NCBI GenBank assembly: GCA_050013795.1
Contig: JBEKEO010000005.1
Coordinates: 1-44,826, forward strand
Reading direction: 5' to 3'
Source of the DNA: CAWHOW01 sp050013795
GTDB lineage: Bacteria > Bacteroidota > Bacteroidia > Bacteroidales > CG2-30-32-10
Length of the DNA: 44,826 bases
The first letter of the stretch is position 1. Every line of letters starts with the position of its first letter. This document shows positions 8,065 through 16,682 of the stretch, piece by piece. A model generated the notes under the pieces. The model was not told the origin of the DNA. It did not search any database and saw only the letters and a list, made by a program, of their open reading frames with translations. A program made the translations under genes and the position numbers.

Positions 8065-10353
8065 CTATTTCACAATGAATTTCCCTGCAGTAATTATTTT
8101 ATTATTATCTGTTACGCAAATGAAATACATTCCGCAGGACAGACGAGAAGTATTTATTTTCATCTGATTCGATCTGATCATGGGAATGCCCATAACCATT
8201 TCCCCCATGCTATTGAAAACCGATAAACTTTTATTATTCAGGTTTAACCCGGGATCAATTTTAATGTTAATATAATCTGATGCGGGATTTGGGAACATTT
8301 CGATTTTGTAATTACTGCAGATAGCTTCATGCTCAAGAATACCGGAAAGAGTAGTATCATAAGGCTCAATAACAATAACACCGGCATGCTGGTCGGCAAG
8401 GTATATTTTTCCGTCGCTGCCTACATCCACATTATTGCTGCCGAATAAATTTGTCCATCCCCCGGTTCCTTTACACTCGGCAACAAGTGTAGCAGATGTT
8501 ATTGAAGCAAGACTAAACACTTTCATTCCATAGAATTTATCGGCAACATACAGGTTCTTATTCTTCAGCACCAGTCCCTGCGGACGAATGTACCAATCGA
8601 AATAAGATCCTTCCTGCACAAAAGTACTGCCTGTTAACTTAAACCACAGCAGGTAATCCATGCAGCCAACTGCAATGGTCCCATTATCAACTGCAATGCT
8701 GGTGATGGTGCTGGGAACGGCAATGGTATCTATCAGCATGAACGCATCATTATATATCCTGTAAGCGGCAAGATAATTCTTGTTATAGAACATATGACCG
8801 CAGTAGAGAGTATCATTTGTCACGGCCAGAGGATAAGCGCTGCATCTTGTCTGGATGCTGTCGAGCATGGGATGGGGATGGGTTGAAGAAAGCGGGTCGA
8901 AAAGCAATATTGCTTCCGGGGGCGACAAGGTATTATTCCATCCGGCAATAACTCTTACTCCTATATTGGTATGAATTGTCCTGACGCTTTCAATAGATCC
9001 TTTTCCAAGGCTGTCAGTCTTTACCGGAAAATGACCATTCAGCCATGGTTTGATATTATATATATCGCCATAAGAACTTGTCATAACAATTAATGAATCA
9101 TTGATAAAATCGAAGTCCGTAACGAACTGCCTGAACACATGAAATATTCTTGATTTACGCAGATATCCATTCTTATAATACAAACTATCCAGTTTATATG
9201 CAGCCAGCCCATAGCCTTCCTGAGCCACCCAAAGCGTATCATGTTTAGCCACACTTCTATCACCATATCCTCCTGTTTCCAGGAATCCTAAAGTATCACC
9301 CGGTTGTAAATGTGAAATATTGTTGATACATACGCCAAGCCATTCGGAAGAGGTGGCAATATCGGGAGTGCCCCTCATCAGCGACACATCAAAATGCCAG
9401 AGACCGGGCACATATAAACCTATCTGACGAAGAGTGTCGGCAGGAAAATTCGAAGCATCTATAATGGCTGCATAGGCAAATGGAAAGGTGGAGCTATTGT
9501 ATGCGGCTGTTGTAGCGACAAATAGAGTATCATTCCGGGAATCCATATTGCAGATATCCATTTGTGCATAATTAAGTATTCCGCCGGAAACAGTAAATGA
9601 ATCAATTGCAGTTAATGTAGAACCCGTGAACTGAATAGCAAAGAGGTTGCTTTTGGAAAAAAACAGGTCCTCGGGTCCGCCGCAAATATACAGAACATCA
9701 TTTCTCCTGTCGGCAAATTGCAGATTCTGCACTTGCCATATTTTGTTATACTGCCAGGTAAAAACAGGTGTTGTAAGATTGCTCTTGCGATAAACAGCAA
9801 TGGTACCTTTGGGAAATCCCTGGCTTCCCACAGCAATATAATTTCCTTTTCCGGTTACACAATAAGCGCCGGCTATCCCGAAGGTCTTAATATGTGTGAA
9901 ACTGCCGGCTGAATATACCAGCACATGCACTTTCTGACTGTTGGCAACATAAAGAGTGTCGTTTATTCTCCACATGTGATAAGCAGCCGAATCGTTCGCC
10001 ATCTTGTAATGAGCAATAACTGTAAGGGTATCGGATGTGGCATCCAAAGCATAAACGCCATCATGAGTAGCTGTTGCAAATAAAACATTACCATACAGGT
10101 TGGTTTCATTTACAGTGCCCATTAACGGACGCTTGGCGATAACTTTTATTGTTCGTGCATTCGTTGGATTCGAGGCATCATATACCCATACGCTGGTTCC
10201 GCAACCAACAAATAAACGTTTCGACAGGCTGTCGTAATTTACAGACCATCCGAATCCACCCGGTAATTGGCCGAGACGATTTAATTCTTTTACCTGCGCA
10301 TGAAGCAGGAATGATATTGAAAGCAAGAAGGAAGTAATGATTACCTTTTTCAT
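8065..10353 (-). CDS. Large beta-propeller T9SS cargo protein (LVIVD-like), paralogue A
   Basis: The 762-aa protein starts with a signal peptide (MKKVIITSFLLSISFLLHAQ). It is built of repeated 40-60 residue units with VYD/VYDA, 'NDTLYVA' and 'GLWHFD' strands that suggest a propeller related to the LVIVD family. It ends in a T9SS sorting domain (MFPNPASDYINIKI onward, about 685-762). It resembles the next gene upstream: both have a GLWHFD...SEW(L/Y)G block followed by a GYG-rich block, so they are tandem paralogues. No enzymatic motif was found; a surface binding or structural role is an inference. The gap to the upstream gene is 15 bp. Confidence 0.72.
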   Translation of the reverse strand: MKKVIITSFLLSISFLLHAQVKELNRLGQLPGGFGWSVNYDSLSKRLFVGCGTSVWVYDASNPTNARTIKVIAKRPLMGTVNETNLYGNVLFATATHDGVYALDATSDTLTVIAHYKMANDSAAYHMWRINDTLYVANSQKVHVLVYSAGSFTHIKTFGIAGAYCVTGKGNYIAVGSQGFPKGTIAVYRKSNLTTPVFTWQYNKIWQVQNLQFADRRNDVLYICGGPEDLFFSKSNLFAIQFTGSTLTAIDSFTVSGGILNYAQMDICNMDSRNDTLFVATTAAYNSSTFPFAYAAIIDASNFPADTLRQIGLYVPGLWHFDVSLMRGTPDIATSSEWLGVCINNISHLQPGDTLGFLETGGYGDRSVAKHDTLWVAQEGYGLAAYKLDSLYYKNGYLRKSRIFHVFRQFVTDFDFINDSLIVMTSSYGDIYNIKPWLNGHFPVKTDSLGKGSIESVRTIHTNIGVRVIAGWNNTLSPPEAILLFDPLSSTHPHPMLDSIQTRCSAYPLAVTNDTLYCGHMFYNKNYLAAYRIYNDAFMLIDTIAVPSTITSIAVDNGTIAVGCMDYLLWFKLTGSTFVQEGSYFDWYIRPQGLVLKNKNLYVADKFYGMKVFSLASITSATLVAECKGTGGWTNLFGSNNVDVGSDGKIYLADQHAGVIVIEPYDTTLSGILEHEAICSNYKIEMFPNPASDYINIKIDPGLNLNNKSLSVFNSMGEMVMGIPMIRSNQMKINTSRLSCGMYFICVTDNNKIITAGKFIVK

Positions 10354-10368
10354 ATAATGACTTTTTAA

Positions 10369-12576
10369 TTATTGTTTTATTATTTTTAAAGACTTAAGCA
10401 AAGCATTATCATCCCTGAAACACAAAAGATACAATCCTGCTGAAAGATCTGAAATGTCAATTTCTGAATATTCTTTATTCAGATAAATATTCCTCTGCAA
10501 TTTCCCGTTCACATCATAAACGAATAATTGTAAGAGAAGATTTTTATCAGAATTATTTACATGAATAAAAACCTTGTCATTTACAGGATTTGGGTAAACC
10601 TGCACTTTATCATTCCCGCCTGAGGGTTCATAAGTACCCGTAAACAATGAATCATTTGAAAGTATTGAGGTCTGCGCAAAATATTCAACCAGAAAAACCA
10701 GATTGTTTTTACAAACCAGATCCTGAACGCCATACATAGTAGTGTATTTCCTGTAATCCAAACCTCCGCGATAATAACCTGTTTGAGCGAATGTTTGTCT
10801 GTCTAAAGCATAAAGCCCATAAAGCCTGTAGGCAAGATAAAGTCCGAATGTATCAGCAGCTATAAATGTGGGTGCCCCATTAACAGGCACGGAATAATAT
10901 TCTTCATTCAAGGAATAAGACAGAGAATTATAAACCAGTTTATATCTCGTAAGTCCTTTATTGGTAATGTATACATAAATCTTATCATTATATGCGGCAA
11001 GCATTTGCGCATCCTGGTTTGAGGCAAGAGCAATTTTTGCAATCTCATTAAAATTGCTGCCTGAAATATCGTATGCAAAAATGCTGTCGTTATTTGTAAT
11101 GTATAAAACATTGTTCGCGACAGCCATATCATTATATGTCATCGTAATGGTTGAGTCAATAACAGGGTTATATGGATCGCCGACATTAATAATAATTAAT
11201 TTATTGTCGAGTTTTGAAAATATCCTATTATGGTTTACTATGAACCTGCCATTGCAAACAATCTGCGTAATATAACTTATCTGATGTAAAGAATCCCTTG
11301 TATAGGCTCGAAATCCCTGCGTTGTCATATTAGCAGTGTATATATAATTTCCATCTTCCGAGAAATTAGCATGCCTGCAAAAACCGGGATCATTATTGAG
11401 CTTTAATACATGAGGATGATGAACATCGGTAATATCATATAGTTTATAGCCATAACCTTCATCAGCAACGGTCATATAATTTCCCCAAGTATCAGCGGAT
11501 AAATTCCATCCCCCTGTCAATGTGTTACCATCATCTACGGGATTCATGATATTAGTAACATCAGCCGTTTTGATACCATACCATTCTGAAGCAATATAAA
11601 TTTTCGGATAATGAACGGTCAAATCAAAATGCCACAGACCGGCATTGATATATGTAAGCAAATGAACATTGGAAGGGTTAGTGGCGTCATAAACACGGAT
11701 AAAACAATTGTTAAGATTTCCCGGTTTAAGTCCGCCCCAATTGGCAACATAAATGGTATCGTTAATGTTTTCGGCATTATATGGTAATGCCATAGACGCA
11801 CCATAAGGAATGCCGAGAACAGTATCGGAAAATATCATTTGTGGAGAGGAAGGATTAGAAACATCAAGAGTGTAAAAATGACCGTTAGTTGTATTAGTTC
11901 CTCCCATCACATGAAGCAGGTTATTATTCTTTCCCCATATAACATTTTCGGTAAGAAAATTTCCCTGCTGAGTAAATGAAATAAATGAAAAGGTGTTGAC
12001 ATTATATAAATACACTCCATTTTGCGGACCGGCTTGCCAAATAGTATAGGCTAGTAAATTATTTTTAGCAGCAATACCACTCACTACTCCACCGATTGGA
12101 GCATACCCAAAACTTTTAATTTTTGAATATGTCGTTCCATAATCTCTATATGCCTGCACCTTCGACTGTTGTGCGAGTAAAATAGTATCTCCCTTAAATG
12201 CAATGCCCTGAGTAGCCATACCTGTGCTGTCACACGGGATATCATAAATTTTTACAGGTAATGCAGGATTTGAAATATCCCATTTACCCATACCATCATA
12301 ATTTGCAGCAATGAATAAATAATGATCATGTACCGCCATACGAATAATTTCAGAAGAATAACGGTATTCAAAAATACTGTCGTATGGGACTGTTGCACCC
12401 GTGCCAACATAATATGACCTCAGCGTTGAACCAGTTCCGGTAAAAATATAACCGTTATAATATTTAATTGCATAACATGCAGCACCTGTTGTAGATGACA
12501 AATAATGTAATGTATTCTGTGCATTTACGGAAATCAATATCAAACAAAAAACATAAAGTATAAATTTTCTTTTCAT
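10369..12576 (-). CDS. Large beta-propeller T9SS cargo protein (LVIVD-like), paralogue B
   Basis: The protein is about 735 aa from the ATG at 12576. That start gives a clean signal peptide (MKRKFILYVFCLILISVNAQ), whereas an in-frame GTG at 12606 would add a Lys-rich stretch before it. The body has LVIVD-like units such as GLWHFDLTVHYPKIYIASEW and 'YKLYDITDVHHPHVL'. Residues near the C-terminus (VYPNPVNDKVFIHV onward) are a T9SS sorting domain. It is a paralogue of the 8065-10353 product and is co-oriented with it. The function is unknown; the secreted and surface location is the firm part. Confidence 0.74.
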   Translation of the reverse strand: MKRKFILYVFCLILISVNAQNTLHYLSSTTGAACYAIKYYNGYIFTGTGSTLRSYYVGTGATVPYDSIFEYRYSSEIIRMAVHDHYLFIAANYDGMGKWDISNPALPVKIYDIPCDSTGMATQGIAFKGDTILLAQQSKVQAYRDYGTTYSKIKSFGYAPIGGVVSGIAAKNNLLAYTIWQAGPQNGVYLYNVNTFSFISFTQQGNFLTENVIWGKNNNLLHVMGGTNTTNGHFYTLDVSNPSSPQMIFSDTVLGIPYGASMALPYNAENINDTIYVANWGGLKPGNLNNCFIRVYDATNPSNVHLLTYINAGLWHFDLTVHYPKIYIASEWYGIKTADVTNIMNPVDDGNTLTGGWNLSADTWGNYMTVADEGYGYKLYDITDVHHPHVLKLNNDPGFCRHANFSEDGNYIYTANMTTQGFRAYTRDSLHQISYITQIVCNGRFIVNHNRIFSKLDNKLIIINVGDPYNPVIDSTITMTYNDMAVANNVLYITNNDSIFAYDISGSNFNEIAKIALASNQDAQMLAAYNDKIYVYITNKGLTRYKLVYNSLSYSLNEEYYSVPVNGAPTFIAADTFGLYLAYRLYGLYALDRQTFAQTGYYRGGLDYRKYTTMYGVQDLVCKNNLVFLVEYFAQTSILSNDSLFTGTYEPSGGNDKVQVYPNPVNDKVFIHVNNSDKNLLLQLFVYDVNGKLQRNIYLNKEYSEIDISDLSAGLYLLCFRDDNALLKSLKIIKQ

Positions 12577-12673
12577 GTGTTTTTTCTTTTCTTTTTTAAA
12601 GGTCACATGGAATACGCCATGTAATATTCTTTTCGGTTGTTGTGAATTTTCTTGCTCATGGCTATTTCATATT

Positions 12674-14203
12674 TTATTCTTTTATAAACTTCTTAACCAA
12701 TATTTCATTTTTTGATTTCAACTCTATTAGATAAATTCCACTAGACAGGCCTGAAACATCAATATATGTTCTACTATTATTATCCAGACTTTTTTCCATA
12801 ACCAGATTACCAAAATCATTATATATTCGTAAATAGCTATTCGCAATTCGTAAATCACTAGCATCAATGGTTAAATTATTGGCGACGGGATTAGGATATA
12901 ATCCAAAACTTTTGTTATTACTAAATTTTTCACCTGTTGAAGTAAAAAATCCATTAGCATCTGTTTTAATAATTAACAAATTCGAATTGCCGGGAATAGC
13001 TGCAACAAAAGGAATAGAGTTAGCATTAGTAGAGCCTACCGCCAGACAACCTCCGTCAGAAGTCGGAATTGCCCACCAAGTATCATCATTCCTTTCCCTG
13101 CCCCATTTCCTTACCCATGTTGTATCTCCGGTACTTGTTAATTTAAGCAGCCATACATTATCAACATCAAAACCGGGACAATCACCCAATTCAGAATAAG
13201 AGTCGAGAAAATAACCGCCATCGCTGGTTTGAAATATACTGAATCCGCCTTCGTAAACGCCGGTCTTTCCAATCTCTTTTGTCCATACTGTATCTGCATT
13301 TGCATCAAGCTTCACCACCCACATATTTTCACTTCTCATCCCTGCAAAAATTGCTGTATCTTTTAAACTTATTGCACCGCAAAGAATAACTCCACCATCA
13401 TTAGTAGGCCTCAAACAGGTAAAAACTGTTTTAACACCTTCTTTAAAAGAAACATGTTTAACCAGATTTCCTACGGAATCAATTACAAAATAAGTGGCAA
13501 ATTCATGAGGATCTGCACCATTGCATCCACTTGTACATGTACCAGCAGTAAACATATATTCGTTATTGTGAAAAGGAACGATATGTCCGCCATTATCATT
13601 AAAACTTTGTCCTCCGTCAATAACACCAAGATCATAATGTTTAGTCCACACTGTATCAAATGAAGCGTTTAATTTAAGTATCCAGGCATCACCCGTGCTA
13701 TCTGTGCCAAATGATACAGTAGTTCCCGATATCAGGTATCCTCCATCGGCAGTTGCAATAATGTCGGTGAATCCATCTTCCTTGTATTGATTCCCGCCAT
13801 ATAATTTTTCAGTTATTCTGTTCCCGTTTTCATCATATTCCACCAACCATCCCTGCCAGTCTAACCCAAATACAAATTTGCTTCCGACAACTATGTAGTT
13901 GCTGCCTTTATAAATAACATTACTATATGTGTCTGTCCCGTAATCGCCGTAAGTCCGGGTCCATAGTGTATCCCCATAAGAATTTATTTTTACTATATAT
14001 CCGTCCCAGTTACCCAGAGCATTCGTTGAATCACCCCTAGTGCCAACAATTACAAAATCACCTGAAGGAGTTTCAGCAGCGCCCAGACCAATCTCTCCTT
14101 TTCCCTGATCTATTATTTTTACAAAGTTATGTTGCGCTCTTAATGAAAACGTTACTAAACATATTAATAACATCATTAATATGGTTTTCGGATAATGTTT
14201 CAC
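12674..14203 (-). CDS. Beta-propeller T9SS cargo protein with 'K(L/I)...GDT.W' repeats
   Basis: The 509-aa protein has a signal peptide ending ...SLRAQ. It carries about seven repeats of 'D.W.VKL...GDTLWT(R/K)TYG' followed by 'DGGY...GT', the pattern of delta-60-like propeller proteins common among Bacteroidota T9SS substrates. The sorting domain begins at GLYPNPVANNLTI (about 430-509). It is the first gene of the putative four-gene operon running down to 6533. Its start codon lies 57 bp from the edge of the 21-bp tandem array, so that array occupies the upstream regulatory position. No catalytic motif is apparent. Confidence 0.74.
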   Translation of the reverse strand: MKHYPKTILMMLLICLVTFSLRAQHNFVKIIDQGKGEIGLGAAETPSGDFVIVGTRGDSTNALGNWDGYIVKINSYGDTLWTRTYGDYGTDTYSNVIYKGSNYIVVGSKFVFGLDWQGWLVEYDENGNRITEKLYGGNQYKEDGFTDIIATADGGYLISGTTVSFGTDSTGDAWILKLNASFDTVWTKHYDLGVIDGGQSFNDNGGHIVPFHNNEYMFTAGTCTSGCNGADPHEFATYFVIDSVGNLVKHVSFKEGVKTVFTCLRPTNDGGVILCGAISLKDTAIFAGMRSENMWVVKLDANADTVWTKEIGKTGVYEGGFSIFQTSDGGYFLDSYSELGDCPGFDVDNVWLLKLTSTGDTTWVRKWGRERNDDTWWAIPTSDGGCLAVGSTNANSIPFVAAIPGNSNLLIIKTDANGFFTSTGEKFSNNKSFGLYPNPVANNLTIDASDLRIANSYLRIYNDFGNLVMEKSLDNNSRTYIDVSGLSSGIYLIELKSKNEILVKKFIKE

Positions 14204-14260
14204 GATTTTATGTTTTTAAAATTGGTTTTACAAAGTAAAAATACAGCTAATTCAGCAAAA

Positions 14261-14701
14261 ATGGACACATTTTCACTTATGTTGTAACATTTTCAACTCC
14301 TATTGACACATTAGGAACTCATGTTGACACATTAGGAACTCATGTTGACACATTAGGAGCTCATGTTGTCACATTATGAACTCCTATTGACACATTATGA
14401 ACTCATGTTGTCACATTATGAACTCATGTTGTCACATTATGAACTCCTATTGTCACATTATGAACTCCTATTGACACATTATGAACTCATGTTGTCACAT
14501 TATGAACTCCTATTGACACATTAGGAACTCCTGTTGTCACATTATGAACTCCTATTGACACATTATGAACTCATGTTGTCACATTATGAACTCCTAATGT
14601 CACATTATGAACTCCTATTGACACATTATGAACTCCTATTGACACATTATGAACTCCTGTTGACACATTATAAACTTAAATTGTCACAAAATAAACTCAC
14701 T
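14261..14701. repeat. Tandem array of 21 copies of a 21-bp unit
   Basis: The plus-strand consensus is TTG(A/T)CACATTATGAACTCCTA, or ending CATG instead of CCTA. Twenty-one units fill 441 bp with no insertion or deletion; the first two and last two units are the most diverged. Variation sits mainly at position 4 (A or T), the TAT/TAG position and the last three bases. Every plus-strand frame is broken inside the array: TAG in units starting at 14303, 14324, 14345 and 14513, TGA in the other two frames. It is therefore unlikely to encode protein over its length. It occupies the gap between the T9SS operon start (14203) and the end of the lipoprotein gene (14754). Confidence 0.9.
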
Positions 14702-14753
14702 CATATTGAAGTCGTTTCTTCACATTACATATTAAGGTCATTTCAACATTTGT

Positions 14754-15575
14754 TTACTGGCAGTTATCATTTTTATATGTCATATCCCAGCAATGCCATT
14801 TATTATCGTTGAAGTGAAGTGGATCGCTAACATGTCCGTTCTTATGAGTTGTGTTCCATTGAATATCCGTAAGGTTATTCTTACCTTTATTGAAAATATT
14901 ATAATAAGCATTATAAGTAGTATCGGTATTGATGCCATAAGCTATATACCCTCCATTTTCGGCTCCGCCGGGAACAATATTTGTATAGGTAATATCGGAA
15001 GTGCCATTACTGGTATTCTTGTGCCATACAATTCCAAGAAGCGGTTTATTGTTCCATGGGTTATCGAAAAGTGTCCAGGTTCCCTGCGAATTATTGACTT
15101 GTGAATCGCCTTCGTACCACATAAAATTCTGGAAACCCCCTTGCTTCGAAATATACATTTCCCAATGAACCGTGCTTCCCGAAATTTTAGCTTCCAGTTT
15201 TGCAGAATAGGTTCCATTTGCCGGGAAATTGTAATTCCATTCCCAGGCATTATCGTGATTATTCCATGATGCCTGTTGTGTGAACGAATAATCGAATGAA
15301 GCCACAGGAACAGCCAGCCCGATAGTTAATATTATATCCCAGCCGAACACATTTCCTGCAGCAAACAGGAAATTGCTGTATTGCCCGGTTGAATCAATTC
15401 CCTTTCCATGGAATTTGGCATGAGTCCTGGAAGAATCAATATCAGAAAAATTCATTTCAAAAGAAGACTTTGGCGGAATTGTCGGCGGATCGCCATGATC
15501 TTTTTTACATCCCTGCTGAACAGCAGCAGCTACCAGTAGGCAGCTTAACAATAATGTAATACGCATCTTTTTCAT
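14754..15575 (-). CDS. Predicted lipoprotein of unknown function
   Basis: The 273-aa protein has a lipoprotein signal (MKKMRITLLLSCLLVAAAVQ then QGC; lipid Cys about residue 23) followed by the Lys/Asp-rich stretch typical of exported Bacteroidota lipoproteins. The mature part is rich in Trp, Asn and Gly with beta-strand-like segments (NAWEWNYNFPANGTYSAKLE, WEMYISKQGGFQNFMWYEGD). I do not recognise the domain. A good promoter lies about 100 bp upstream. It ends 53 bp from the 21-bp array and is read toward it. Confidence 0.72.
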   Translation of the reverse strand: MKKMRITLLLSCLLVAAAVQQGCKKDHGDPPTIPPKSSFEMNFSDIDSSRTHAKFHGKGIDSTGQYSNFLFAAGNVFGWDIILTIGLAVPVASFDYSFTQQASWNNHDNAWEWNYNFPANGTYSAKLEAKISGSTVHWEMYISKQGGFQNFMWYEGDSQVNNSQGTWTLFDNPWNNKPLLGIVWHKNTSNGTSDITYTNIVPGGAENGGYIAYGINTDTTYNAYYNIFNKGKNNLTDIQWNTTHKNGHVSDPLHFNDNKWHCWDMTYKNDNCQ

Positions 15576-15680
15576 AGGTTAAATTGTTTTAATTATTACT
15601 GATTTTAGTTTTGAATCATCATTTAAGCAAACATTACAAACAAGTTTTATGTAAGTTGTTAGTTTTAAAAATATAACAGC

Positions 15681-15713
15681 CAAAATTACACATTCCTTTA
15701 TATAAATGGCAAG
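15681..15713 (-). promoter_or_regulatory. Promoter of the lipoprotein gene
   Basis: On the minus strand, CTTG (15713-15710) is followed after 21 bp by a perfect TAATTTTG (15688-15681). The leader to the ATG at 15575 would be about 100 nt. Confidence 0.5.
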
Positions 15714-15790
15714 GGTAAAAACACCTAAATTAAAACAGGTATTTTTACTTGTTTTCATAATAATAAATAGTTCGGTAATCTTTATAATCG

Positions 15791-15913
15791 TTTTGGGCTA
15801 AAGCCCTTTACTCATGGGGGTTCTGTATAGCCACGACAGATGCTGAACTTATTTCAGCACCTGGGTAGTGGTAATTGATAAATCCCGCTAATGGCAGGGA
15901 CTTTAGTCCAATA
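15791..15913. repeat. Palindromic intergenic element with GGGCTAAAGCCC ends
   Basis: The gap 15576-15997 holds no gene. Its middle contains a compact element: TTGGGCTAAAGCCC on the left (from 15793) is matched in inverted orientation by GGGACTTTAGTCCAA on the right (15897-15911). Between them TGCTGAA pairs with TTCAGCA (15841-15859). The GGGCTAAAGCCC palindrome is familiar from intergenic repeats of Bacteroidota. It is probably a non-autonomous mobile or REP-like repeat. Confidence 0.5.
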
Positions 15914-15947
15914 TTTCAAATATCTACCGAAGTATTGATAATCCTAA

Positions 15948-15980
15948 TTTATCAGGATTATTTATGAAATAGTATCTTTG
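15948..15980 (+). promoter_or_regulatory. Promoter of PPTase gene, with overlapping dyad
   Basis: TATCTTTG (15973-15980) is a perfect -7 box and lies 17 bp before the ATG at 15998. TTTA at 15948-15951 is a three-of-four -33 with a 21-bp spacer. An 8-bp inverted repeat, ATAATCCT (15938-15945) and AGGATTAT (15954-15961), straddles the -33 region and could be an operator; that part is inference. Confidence 0.42.
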
Positions 15981-15997
15981 CTTTTCAATTATTATCA

Positions 15998-16636
15998 ATG
16001 GGAATCTTTATAAAAAGAAATATAGGGGAAAGCACTAGTGTTGGTATATGGGAAATTACCGAAACCGTTGATGAATTGTTTTCCAACGTGCGTCTTAATG
16101 ACGAAGAAAATGAATTGTATAAAGGTTTCTGTAATGATTTAAGGAAGCAGCATTGGCTGAGTTACAGGAATCTTCTCCGTGAATTGGTTACGCCAGAAGA
16201 ATATTCGCATGTGAATTACGATGAAGTCGGGAAACCTTACCTGCAATTCAAATCACACCATCTTTCTGTTTCTCATGCGGGTAAATTTTCCGCAGCCATT
16301 GTAAATAAAAATTCACTGGTAGGAATTGATATAGAGAAAGTACATCCCAAGATTCATAAGATCGTGCATAAGTTTCTTTCGGAGAAAGAAATAATGAATA
16401 TTTCCCCCGCCAATGATATTGATTCCCTTTATGTATGCTGGGGCGCAAAGGAAGCGTTATATAAGCTTTACGGTAAAAAGAATTTATTATTCATAGAAAA
16501 TATTCTGCTCGATTCTTTTGTTTATAGCGGAAGCGGTGATATAACAGGAACTATAAGCACCAATGAGTTTAAACAGAAATTCAATCTTCATTATGAAAAG
16601 TTACAGGATTATATGCTGGTATATACTACGGATTGA
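15998..16636 (+). CDS. 4'-phosphopantetheinyl transferase superfamily protein
   Basis: It transfers the 4'-phosphopantetheine arm of CoA to a Ser on acyl or peptidyl carrier proteins. The 212-aa, Sfp-like protein carries the signature VGIDIEKV (Mg-binding Asp and Glu) and, about 40 residues on, WGAKEALYKLYG. HHLSVSHAGKFSAAI is the usual segment before the first motif. No carrier protein or synthase is adjacent; it is followed 46 bp later by the GGGP synthase gene. It could serve fatty-acid ACP (an AcpS substitute) or a secondary-metabolite carrier. Confidence 0.87.
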   Translation: MGIFIKRNIGESTSVGIWEITETVDELFSNVRLNDEENELYKGFCNDLRKQHWLSYRNLLRELVTPEEYSHVNYDEVGKPYLQFKSHHLSVSHAGKFSAAIVNKNSLVGIDIEKVHPKIHKIVHKFLSEKEIMNISPANDIDSLYVCWGAKEALYKLYGKKNLLFIENILLDSFVYSGSGDITGTISTNEFKQKFNLHYEKLQDYMLVYTTD

Positions 16637-16647
16637 TAAATTCCATG

Positions 16648-16655
16648 TAAATTTG
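16648..16655 (+). promoter_or_regulatory. -7 box upstream of GGGP synthase gene
   Basis: TAAATTTG matches TAnnTTTG exactly and ends 27 bp before the ATG at 16683. No convincing -33 is visible. It suggests the gene can also be transcribed independently of the PPTase gene. Confidence 0.35.
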
Positions 16656-16682
16656 TAATGCTACACAAAAGAAAAACAAACA

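Noticed and set aside
12576..12606. GTG start at 12606 for the 745-residue frame
   Set aside because: It would put a Lys-rich tail before an otherwise perfect signal peptide starting at the ATG at 12576.
14261..14701. CRISPR array
   Set aside because: Repeats are 21 bp and directly abutting with no unique spacers, and no cas gene is in the window.
14534..14812. 92-codon frame with SHYELLL heptads as a protein
   Set aside because: It starts at a TTG only because the preceding unit carries a TAG. Units further up in the same frame contain TAG or TAA, so the frame is an accident of the repeat period, and it runs into the lipoprotein gene.
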